Source of the DNA: Candidatus Neptunochlamydia vexilliferae
GTDB taxonomy: Bacteria > Chlamydiota > Chlamydiia > Chlamydiales > Simkaniaceae
Direction of reading: 5' to 3'
Length of the DNA stretch: 47,638 bases
Assembly (NCBI RefSeq): GCF_015356785.1
Contig: NZ_JAAEJV010000011.1
Span: forward strand, 1-47,638
Under the pieces are notes generated by a model. The model saw only the letters and a program-made list of their open reading frames with translations. It was not told the origin of the DNA and ran no database searches. Both the position numbers and the translations under genes were made by a program. This document shows positions 10,001 through 16,311 of the stretch, piece by piece. The first letter of the stretch is position 1. The number at the start of each line of letters is the position of its first letter.

Positions 10001-10626
10001 AGCTCCTTAAAGTTCTTAAAGACTCTTCAGTAGATAGGCATGTTCGAGGCGCTGCTGCTTATGATCTTGGAGAGTATCTAAAAGGAGGAGAAAAATTAAA
10101 AGAGATTGTGGAAGAGCTCCTTAAAGTTTTTAAAGACTCTTCAGTAGATGAGTTCGTTCGAAGCCGTGCTGCTGAAGCTCTTGGAGAGTATCTAAAGTTA
10201 GGAGGAGAAAAAGTAAAAGAGATTGTGGAAGAGCTCCTTAAAGTTCTTAAAGACTCTTCAGTAGAGGGGGACGTTCGAGGTTATGCTGCTGAAGCTCTTG
10301 GAGAGTATCTAAAGTTAGGAGGAGATGGGGTAAAAGAGGTTGTGGAAGGGCTCTTTAAGTTTCTTAAAGACTCTTCAGTAGATGGGTACGTTCGAAGAGA
10401 TGCTGCTGAAGCGCTTGTAGAGTATCTAAAGTTAGGAGGAGATGGGGTAAAAGAGGTTGTGGAAGGGCTCCTTAAAGTTGTTAAAGACTCTTCAGTAGAT
10501 GTGCTCTTTCGAGGCGGTGCTGCTAGAGCTCTTGGAGAGTACCTAAAGTTAGGAGGAGATGGGGTAAAAGAGGTTGTGGAAGAGCTCCTTAAAGTTTTTA
10601 AAGGGAGTGTAAAAATAACTGTGTAA
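7015..10626 (+). CDS. STAND NTPase: shared N-terminal domain, NACHT, HEAT repeat array (3' end cut by IS256 element)
   Basis: 1203 residues. Residues ~16-140 match the N-terminal domain of the NB-ARC protein at 1993-4644. The NACHT NTPase has Walker A GAAGVGKT (248-255), a NACHT-type Walker B LLILDGYDEL (about 324-333) and a winged-helix motif HLTFQEFFAATYL near 562-575. From residue 764 to the end the protein is a HEAT-like array of 39-residue units, nearly identical to each other (see repeat 9304-10602). The last unit is interrupted after LLKVFK; the final residues GSVKITV are encoded by the left end of the IS256 element, so the original C-terminus is missing. The start is set by AGGAGA 7 bases before the ATG. 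By architecture it is an NLR-like sensor/switch; defence or host-directed function is inference. Confidence 0.85.
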   Translation: MASSSSLIGKKTFSNDYVLEFHKKDGNVFARICQGSLTSENLLLKGLPHQRWSYETLTGPNKEKVNDFLKKHSVFSKQTATQKTIINPTKFTIGTASVGGDMKFAGQANHVYSSIEKVEKSTIDLRGAHVSILGSPSIKSNQKGAPKTLHGLSKHLKTFYTDQMTEVYKVRAKGAWQISLPIEDVYTNLAIIGEEEKKEKEDPQKTFQDRRIPTHESLFKPKKPIAAEEIFNHEKLKNAFQKRVVVFGAAGVGKTTFCQRVATKGADFWPEFDVVFLVKLRNLDTTNYMPRGYTSYDILAKECDITLKDYKHLLEDPNFRDKALLILDGYDELTKEVQNGHLKEAFEGLHQKPWKQDPLFPHIMVTSRPGPVHIDYTNELEIVGFDEKNVQTYIEKFYGLLAENKEISNAEAKKKMKGLKQELQKRPLIYSISQIPINLALMCSLFKEDESIFKSDKTLSVTTFYNEAIKWFYKRYQLRSGGSASNIQQQESPRLTNKKVNAIAKALEEIAWQAMEKNTLYPSKRVIEKVLKSFKLNHNDLTSLGLFAVEGGKGQFIHLTFQEFFAATYLANLYINNPSQATNYFKAIKFDPRYTLTLWMAAGYLSRQEEEKALRAFFNDLFGAPEDLARGYGLILKARCFEECKCPKEIPQHKAFIDEAVESIKAAPIQEMNFQLLNRNVRLLRHPSIIKALLENMTKKETQLEAISLIGRLGQERLLLPNEVLLTLSELVLSSDVRSHAIGSLSQIVKGGGALPKKGIKGLLKVLKDSPVDGSVQRGVAEVLVEYLKLGGDGVKEVVEGLLKVLKDPSVDRFVRSTVAYVIAQYLKGGGEKVKEVVEELLKILKESSVDRYAQSYAVSVLGWYLKVGGEKVKEIVDALLKFLKDSSVDRYARDYAVEALVEYLKGGGEKLKEIADAFLKVFKDSSVDGHIRGLAAKALVEYLKVGGEKVKEVVDALLKFLKDSSVDGHVRVAAAYDLGEYLKGGGEKVKEVVEELLKVLKDSSVDRHVRGAAAYDLGEYLKGGEKLKEIVEELLKVFKDSSVDEFVRSRAAEALGEYLKLGGEKVKEIVEELLKVLKDSSVEGDVRGYAAEALGEYLKLGGDGVKEVVEGLFKFLKDSSVDGYVRRDAAEALVEYLKLGGDGVKEVVEGLLKVVKDSSVDVLFRGGAARALGEYLKLGGDGVKEVVEELLKVFKGSVKITV
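9304..10602 (+). repeat. Tandem array of twelve 117-bp units coding for HEAT repeats
   Basis: Units start at 9304, 9421, 9538, 9655, 9772, 9889, 10006, 10120, 10237, 10354, 10471 and 10588 (partial). The period is 117 bp (39 residues) except one 114-bp unit that lost a glycine codon. The second helix (EYLKxGGExVKEVVEELLKxLKDSSVD) is nearly constant, at DNA level too. Most differences sit in the ~10 residues after SSVD, for example GSVQRGVAE, RYAQSYAVS, GHIRGLAAK, EFVRSRAAE, VLFRGGAAR. This points to recent expansion or gene conversion. The array is broken by the IS256 element at 10603. Confidence 0.9.
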
Positions 10627-11975
10627 ATGGAATGTTGAATGAGAGATAATAGCCTTTCACTCAATAGAAAAAAGGCCGGAACGTAGAATACGTGGAGGCC
10701 AAAAATGAAACAAAAGTTTACACAGGAGTATAAAAATGAACTTTGATAAAGAATTAGGCAAGTGCAATACCATGGATGACCTCATAGGGAAAAATGGATT
10801 GCTTCAGAGGCTTGTAGGGGGAATGGTCGAGAAGATCCTAGAAAAAGAAATGGATGAGCACTTAGGATATGAAAAGAATTCTGTTAAAGGGAACAACACT
10901 GGAAACAGTCGAAACGGGGTGAACAAAAAGACAGTCCAGAGCTCTTATGGCCCTGTAGATATAGAGGTTCCTCGAGATAGAGAAGGATCGTTTGAGCCAA
11001 GGCTAATAAAAAAGAGGCAGCGGCAGATAGGGTCTTTTGATGAAAAGATTATTTCGATGTATGGCAAAGGGATGACCACCCGAGATATTCAAGACCATAT
11101 TAAAGACTTGTACGGTGCAGATATTTCTCCCACAATGATTTCTACAATTACTGATCAGGTAGTTGAAGTAGCTGAAGAATGGAGATCGAGACCCTTATCA
11201 AAGGTCTATCCGGTCATTTTTTTCGATGCGATTCACTACAAGGTAAAAGACGGGAATAAGGTGGTTACCAAGGCTGCCTACACCTGTCTAGGGATCAATT
11301 TAGAGGGAAAAAAAGAGATCCTAGGTGCCTGGATTGGTGAAAGCGAAGGGGCTAAAGTATGGCTCCAAGTTTTTACAGAGTTAAAAAATCGAGGAGTAGA
11401 AGATATTTTTATAGCCTGCATGGATGGGCTTAAAGGTTTACCAGAGGCATTAAAATCGGTTTTTCCATTGACAGAAGTGCAGCTATGCATCATTCATATG
11501 ATCCGTAATTCCCTGAAGTTTGTACCCCATAAATACTCCAAGGAATTTGTAAAAGACCTTAAGGACATTTATCAAGCCTCAACGGAATCGAAAGCAGAGA
11601 GCGCAGTGTGCACCTTAGATGAGAAGTGGAATAAGAGGTACCCTCTAGCTGTAAAGCCTTGGATGAACCACTGGGAGAACTTAAAAACATTTTTTAAATT
11701 TCCAGAAGAAATAAAAAGATTGATTTATACAACAAATGCTGTAGAATCATTACATAGACAGTTTAGGAAGGTAACGAAGACCCGAGCAGTCTTCCCATCG
11801 GACAAGGCTCTCCTAAAGATGTTGTATCTAGCCTCTAGGGACGTGTCAAAAAAATGGACGCTTCCAGTTAGGGGTTGGAAAGAAGCACTCTCATATTTTG
11901 GGGTAGCCTATGAAGAAAGGCTCCCAACTTTGGGAGGCATCTAAATGGCGTTTACACAGTTTAATTTACAGTCTC
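10603..11975 (+). mobile_element. IS256-family insertion sequence, no target duplication visible
   Basis: A 1373-bp element bounded by imperfect inverted ends: GGGAGTGTAAA at 10603 and, reversed, GAGACTGTAAA ending at 11975, both followed by a shared AACTGTGTAAA (about 20 of 26 bases match). It holds one transposase gene. IS256 elements normally leave an 8-9 bp duplication, but the left flank (GTTTTTAAA) and right flank (AAAAATGGG) differ. The left flank is the inside of a HEAT unit and the right flank is the inside of an adhesin ORF. This suggests a rearrangement between two copies, or an adjacent deletion, rather than a simple insertion. Confidence 0.85.
10736..11944 (+). CDS. IS256-family (Mutator-like) transposase
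   Basis: 402 residues, normal length for the family. It cuts and pastes its own element through a DDE catalytic triad: visible candidates are the Asp in FFDAIHYKV, the Asp in ACMDGLKGLPEAL and the Glu in TTNAVESLHRQFRK, each in its typical family context. The N-terminal part has the usual GNSRNG and GPVDIEVPRDREGSFEP motifs. The ATG has AGGAG 8 bases upstream. The frame is intact, so the element could still be active. Confidence 0.95.
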   Translation: MNFDKELGKCNTMDDLIGKNGLLQRLVGGMVEKILEKEMDEHLGYEKNSVKGNNTGNSRNGVNKKTVQSSYGPVDIEVPRDREGSFEPRLIKKRQRQIGSFDEKIISMYGKGMTTRDIQDHIKDLYGADISPTMISTITDQVVEVAEEWRSRPLSKVYPVIFFDAIHYKVKDGNKVVTKAAYTCLGINLEGKKEILGAWIGESEGAKVWLQVFTELKNRGVEDIFIACMDGLKGLPEALKSVFPLTEVQLCIIHMIRNSLKFVPHKYSKEFVKDLKDIYQASTESKAESAVCTLDEKWNKRYPLAVKPWMNHWENLKTFFKFPEEIKRLIYTTNAVESLHRQFRKVTKTRAVFPSDKALLKMLYLASRDVSKKWTLPVRGWKEALSYFGVAYEERLPTLGGI

Positions 11976-13889
11976 AAAAATGGGCTTATCGAGTTCTCAG
12001 GGCTTTCTAATTTTACTCTTCCTAGTAACTTTGGCGGGGCATTTTCACCTGGAATTGCTATCTCAGGCAGCTCTTCAATTAGCTCTGAAGGAGGGGTAAG
12101 TTTAACGGGTTCTGGGGCCAGGGTAAGTGGCACATTTTTAACACCGATTAATAACCATGGGGTTTTCTTATCTGACACAAGCTTTATCAGTACCATTGCA
12201 GCTCCCATTACCATTCATGGAGCAGCAGGGACCGCTCAGAGTGACTGTTCTGGAGTCTTTATTGAAGGAAATGCCACCGTTACTTCTAGTTCTGGAGCAA
12301 TTGCGATTACGGGAATTCCAAATACCACAGTCACAGCAGGAGATCGTAACCAAGGCATTACCATGACAGGAGGAACCCTCTATTCAACAGGCAGTGGGAC
12401 GATTACCTTAAACGGAACAGGGGCCGCTAATAATGGAACGCTCAACCATGGAGTTTCCCTTTCAGGCTCCTCCGCTCTGATCACTTCTTCAGAAGGACAG
12501 GTTTCAGTAACAGGAGCAGGGGGAGGAGATGCCACACCAAACTGTGATGGGATTGTTCTCGAGTCAGGCGCTAAGATTACAGGAACAGGTCAAGCTCCCC
12601 TCACCCTTGTAGGAAATGGAGGGACCAACGGGAACACCTTTAATAACGATGGAATTGCCATCAGTGGGGCAAGTAGTGAGGTATCCGTAGAAAGTGGAGC
12701 TCTTTCCTTAACAGGAACGGGAGGAGGAACAACGACAGGGAATAAAGGGATCCGTATTGATAGCAATGGGAGCCTCACTTCAATAAGTGGCGCTGTCACT
12801 GCCGTTGGAATCGGAGGATCGGGAACCAGCGAAAACGATGGGGTTTTCGTGACCAATGCGACCAGCTCCATTACCGCAGTCAACCCCGCCTCGTTCACTG
12901 TCACAGGAACCGGAACAGGGTCGGCAAACCCGAGCCGCGGAATTTTTATTGGAGATCAAGGGCTCATAGAAACAACCGGCTCAGGAGCGCTCACTCTCGA
13001 TGGAACAGGAAATGGGATTGGAACAGACAGCTATGGAATTGATATTGTAGGGGCAGGAACCCAAATCGAAAACTCAGGAACAGGAACCCTCACCCTCATC
13101 GGTCGAGAAAATGGAGCCACTACCACGGGACTCCACCTAGGAGACTCTGCCAATATCAATACTACTTCGACCGGAAGCGTGACCCTTCAAGCTTTAAGCG
13201 ATCTTGTGGTCGACTCGAGTGGGTCAACAACGGCTACCGGCGCTGGAACCATCACCTTCGATGCCGCAGACAACCTCTTTATTTTAGGAGGGGCTTCTTT
13301 CGGCGTTGATGCGGGGCTCGGTCGCTTTATTGCAGGCGTTGACATCGACATCTCTGGAGGAGCAACCTTTACCGCCACCAGCGGAAACTTTACCTTCGTT
13401 GTTGATAATGACTTTCCGGCTGCCCCCCTCTTTGGCCCAGGAGCCTTTAATTTTACCAGCAGTACCATTACCACTCCCGGAGAAGTGAGGATTTATACCT
13501 CTGAACAGTCCCTTAATTTAGCCGCAGGAGGAACCATTAATGGGGAGGTCTTCACCCCAGGCCCTCTTGCTGTTAATACTGCCACCGAACGGTTTGGGTT
13601 TTACTTTGGCGGAGGAACTTATGGGGGTGGAGCCTTCACCTTTTATTACAAAGTACCGACCCCAGAAGACATTATTGCAGGGATAATCGCTATTGAGCGA
13701 GAGGTCATTGTCAACCTTGATCAACTCCCCGACCTTCTCCCTGTCTTGAAAGCTTCTCGGCTCCCCTACCAGTTCCCCAACTTTCACTTCTCCACCTGCA
13801 CTGAAGGTGGAGAGTGTCGCCCTGGTTTTTCCCCTTACGGCTCCTTTATTTTTGAAGATGACCTCTACTGGATTCCAAAAAAACCCTAA
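11976..13889 (+). pseudogene. 5'-truncated beta-helical adhesin (filamentous-haemagglutinin-like) remnant
   Basis: About 637 codons remain. The ORF can be extended to 11910, but its first 22 codons belong to the IS256 right end. The rest is a repetitive Gly/Ser/Thr/Asn-rich sequence with recurring phrases like LTGTGG, GIxIxGxGxxI and SGSGxITL every ~25-50 residues, typical of parallel beta-helix surface proteins secreted by two-partner or autotransporter routes. No signal peptide, TPS domain or beta-barrel is present in what is left; the C-terminus (ending FEDDLYWIPKKP) has an acidic linker and a short Cys pair. The N-terminus needed for export was lost at the IS junction, so it is probably non-functional. 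Without a close homologue, the original size is unknown. Confidence 0.7.
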
Positions 13890-13920
13890 CTATTGATCAA
13901 AAAAACGTGCTATGATAGGA

Positions 13921-14700
13921 TTATGAGCCTTCGGGGTATAGCGCAGTTTGGCTAGCGCATCTGCTTTGGGAGCAGAGGGTCGGGGGTTCGAATCCCTCTA
14001 CCCCGATCATCTTTTTTACCCTTCCTCCCGCTGCCTCAAACCCTTTTACCATCCGCATTCCCCACGAAGAAATCAGGTGGGGAAAAATAATCAGTTCATC
14101 TAAATCGTCCCACTCTTCAGTAATATAAGGTTCCGCAATGAGGCGATAAGAACCGTCTAAATAAGGCTTAAGCTCATCAAACACAAGTCCCTTTTCCCTT
14201 AATGGGAGGACAACCCCCACCTTTCCATCGTAACGGAGAGGTTCGAGCGTTTCCCCCCATCGAACAACGCCCATCGGTCCTGAACGGAATCCCAAGTGGA
14301 CATAGGGAAAAATCTCCTTTGAAAAAACCATCGGATCCCCCTCACAATCAAACAGGGCAAAGGGAGCCACCTCATCGGGAAGAGCCGCCGCTAAATAGTG
14401 GACATAGTCGGCAAGCTCCTCGATCGGAAAAGGAGGAACCTTTCCTTGATATAAAATAGCACCTACCGTTTGCGCTTGGTGTGTTTCCCACACCTTTTCC
14501 GCAAAGGTGCGGACCGCCAGCTGGTAGGAAGCAAGAGGGGCAGGAGCTAAACTCTCGATCCCAAAATCAAGCTCCCACAAAATGTCAGGAGCCGCCACCT
14601 CCACCTCCCACTCAAGAGAGGAGGAAAGGGAGGCGTCGAGCCGGTAACTTGTTAAAGAAGGAGGCTGTGGGGAAAAGCCCCGGTGATCAATGATTCGCAT
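13921..14700 (-). CDS. Protein of unknown function; reading frame runs through antisense of tRNA-Pro
   Basis: 259 codons, start ATG at 14700, overlapping the end of trmB by 14 bp, so it is likely translationally coupled to trmB. Residues 1-230 look like a real soluble protein (Trp-, Pro- and Glu-rich, with motifs ILWELDFG and YITEEWDDLDELI); I do not recognise the family. No stop occurs before the tRNA gene, so the last ~25 residues (IGVEGFEPPTLCSQSRC and on) are the antisense translation of tRNA-Pro, a tail that appears in many databases as an artefact next to this tRNA. Either the true stop was lost or the tail is genuinely translated. Confidence concerns the gene, not its exact end. Confidence 0.65.
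   Translation of the reverse strand: MRIIDHRGFSPQPPSLTSYRLDASLSSSLEWEVEVAAPDILWELDFGIESLAPAPLASYQLAVRTFAEKVWETHQAQTVGAILYQGKVPPFPIEELADYVHYLAAALPDEVAPFALFDCEGDPMVFSKEIFPYVHLGFRSGPMGVVRWGETLEPLRYDGKVGVVLPLREKGLVFDELKPYLDGSYRLIAEPYITEEWDDLDELIIFPHLISSWGMRMVKGFEAAGGRVKKMIGVEGFEPPTLCSQSRCASQTALYPEGS
13932..14006 (+). tRNA. tRNA-Pro (anticodon UGG)
   Basis: 75 nt. Acceptor arms CGGGGTA and TACCCCG pair, discriminator A; the anticodon arm CTGCT-TTGGGAG-CAG shows loop TTTGGGA with anticodon TGG; T-arm GGGGGTTCGAATCCC. The 3' CCA is not encoded. The gene lies on the plus strand, opposite and inside the end of the 13921-14700 reading frame. Confidence 0.95.
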
Positions 14701-15331
14701 AACTCATGTGGTAAATATCGCGCCCTTTCGAGAGCCAGAGACGCTCAAAAAAGGAGCTTCCATAGTTTTCATTTAGAGGAGCGATCTTAGGCCACTCCTG
14801 CATCTCATATTCCATCTGTCCCTTATAGGTCGGATCGTCGGTCACAAGGGTCACCGTTCCCCCCGTTTTCACCGTCCGCTTCAGCTCGTCCACAAAGGGG
14901 CGCTGAATAATCCGGTGCTTCGCATGGCGATCCTTGGGCCACGGATCGGGAAAGTTCACATAAACCGCATCCAAACAGCTTTCAGGAAGGTACTCCCTTG
15001 CAAAAGTGAGTCCTTCACCCGAAATGATCATCAAATTGTCGATCCCATAATTAACCGTCTTCGAGTAGATTTTGCGGACCCGCTCAAACCAGATCTCAAC
15101 CGCTATCCAATTGACCTCGGGATTTTCCTGCGCCCGGTTGATGATCCACTCTCCATTGCCACTGCAATATTCGAGGTGGACCGGGTTCTCATTTCCAAAA
15201 AACTCTTGAAAAGGAGGAAAAAGAGCTTTTTTGTGCTCATCGTAGTACTCAGGCACATAAAAAACCTGATCTTTAAGAAGGGGGTGCCGCTCCTCCCAAG
15301 AATAGGGACGCTTTAAATCTTTTGGTTTCAT
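14687..15331 (-). CDS. trmB: tRNA (guanine-N7-)-methyltransferase TrmB
   Basis: 214 residues. Transfers a methyl group from S-adenosylmethionine to N7 of G46 in tRNA variable loops. The SAM-binding region is HLEYCSGNGEWI, and the family hallmark VNFPDPWPKDRHAKHRIIQ is present near residues 135-153, followed by TDDPTYKGQM. I use the ATG at 15331 (MKPKDLKRPYSW); the frame stays open upstream to 15388, but those 19 residues are hydrophobic and not family-like. Its stop overlaps the next gene's start. It is flanked by two tRNA genes, a fitting but not informative context. Confidence 0.93.
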   Translation of the reverse strand: MKPKDLKRPYSWEERHPLLKDQVFYVPEYYDEHKKALFPPFQEFFGNENPVHLEYCSGNGEWIINRAQENPEVNWIAVEIWFERVRKIYSKTVNYGIDNLMIISGEGLTFAREYLPESCLDAVYVNFPDPWPKDRHAKHRIIQRPFVDELKRTVKTGGTVTLVTDDPTYKGQMEYEMQEWPKIAPLNENYGSSFFERLWLSKGRDIYHMSYANH

Positions 15332-15418
15332 AGAGAACGATCTTACCAAAATTCTAAATAAAAACCAACTCTTGACGAAAACCCCCAAACCAAGTAAATT
15401 TACTAAATTATCATCTGT

Positions 15419-15500
<82 letters not shown>

Positions 15501-15562
15501 AACCCACTTTCCACGTGCATTTTTTTTACCGATCGTTTAATCGTTAGAAAAAAGGTGCGTTT

Positions 15563-15790
15563 ATGATGCCTCCCCACCCCGATTCTTCCTCAGAGCTCTC
15601 CCCTTTCTCCCCCTCTATCGAGGTCCTTGGCAATGTGCTGACCAGCGTCCCCTTTTCCTACCAGCTAGAGAGCTGTCTCTCCCTCCTCTCGGAGATCGAG
15701 GGAGCCGCTGCTACCCAGATCCGCCAAATGCTCCAGACCTCTGGGGATTTCTCCCTAGAAGAGGTCCAGAAAGCCTTAAAGTCTTTTTAA
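15563..15790 (+). CDS. Small hypothetical protein (75 aa)
   Basis: Starts ATGATG 60 bp after tRNA-Leu. A Ser/Pro-rich N-terminus of ~20 residues is followed by an amphipathic helical part (SCLSLLSEIEGAAATQIRQML). No family recognised. AAGGTG 6-7 bases upstream could serve as Shine-Dalgarno. Composition and start context make it plausible, but the length leaves doubt. The stop overlaps the remnant on the other strand by 3 bp. Confidence 0.5.
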   Translation: MMPPHPDSSSELSPFSPSIEVLGNVLTSVPFSYQLESCLSLLSEIEGAAATQIRQMLQTSGDFSLEEVQKALKSF

Positions 15791-16112
15791 ATTAATTTTT
15801 GAGCAAGAGAAACTCTCCAATGAAGAGATGGCAGCTTTGTAATTTTGGCTTGCATATTAGGCTCGCTTGTTAATAAAGATGGACGAATCTCCCCGTTTTT
15901 CATAAGGCTTTCTAAAAATGAGTTTTCTTGGCTTGTAAAGGGAAATAACCGCGCAAGAGCTTGCTTACACTCCTGGAGTTTAGTGGTTTTCCAAGAATAG
16001 TGGTCTTGTGGAGCTCTTTGATCGCCTCGGGATATTCGTAGACGACAAGGGGATATTCTTTATGGTCGGGGATGAACTGCAGACTTTCCCTCCCAGTCTG
16101 CAATCCTCCCAC
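15787..16112 (-). pseudogene. Frameshifted gene remnant, C-terminus reminiscent of AbiEii-type nucleotidyltransferase
   Basis: Two frames share the coding signal. One reads SLQFIPDHKEYPLVVYEYPE in the upstream half; the other reads SWKTTKLQECKQALARLFP and on to LHWRVSLAQKLI, stop at 15787-15789. The second piece has the pattern seen at the end of AbiEii/AbiGii toxin-family nucleotidyltransferases (FLESLMKNGEIRPSLLTSEP, then a Trp before the end). That assignment is from memory of the family and is tentative. No start or catalytic core remains. The 200 bp from 16113 to the promoter at 16261 show nothing further. Confidence 0.35.
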
Positions 16113-16260
16113 AATAGGGAGTCAGGCACCTGATATTTCTTTTGGTGGACCACTTTGCAGTCCCCAAAAAGGGGAAAAATCGCTAACAGGAAGAGTCTAA
16201 ATATCCATATAACTCACTTATTTAACAAAGAATTGTGTTTTGTAAAGGGAAAATTTACTC

Positions 16261-16289
16261 TTGAAAATTCGCTTTCTATCTATTAAAAT
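16261..16289 (+). promoter_or_regulatory. Promoter of the second AAA/PD-(D/E)XK gene
   Basis: TTGAAA at 16261-16266, 17-bp spacer, TAAAAT at 16284-16289. It mirrors the promoter of copy 1 (TTGAAC-17-TAAAAT). Because the TTG at 16261 is the -35 box, it is not the start codon of the gene even though the frame is open from there. Confidence 0.6.
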
Positions 16290-16311
16290 AGAGGAAATCA
16301 ACCTTGGAAAT

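Noticed and set aside
9304-10620. Regular direct repeats, CRISPR-like at first sight
   Set aside because: Period of 117 bp with no unique spacers, in frame throughout, coding for HEAT units.
10281-10664. 127-codon ORF opposite the HEAT array
   Set aside because: Antisense shadow of the repeats; its own repetition only mirrors the coding strand.
11910-11975. First 22 codons of the adhesin reading frame
   Set aside because: They are the IS256 right end and overlap the transposase gene; not part of the adhesin.
12590-13787. Several 89-104 codon minus-strand ORFs opposite the adhesin remnant
   Set aside because: Low-complexity antisense frames of a Gly/Ser/Thr-rich gene, without start signals.
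16261-16311. TTG start giving copy 2 seventeen extra residues
   Set aside because: The TTG is the -35 box of the promoter shared with copy 1, and the paralogue has no such extension.
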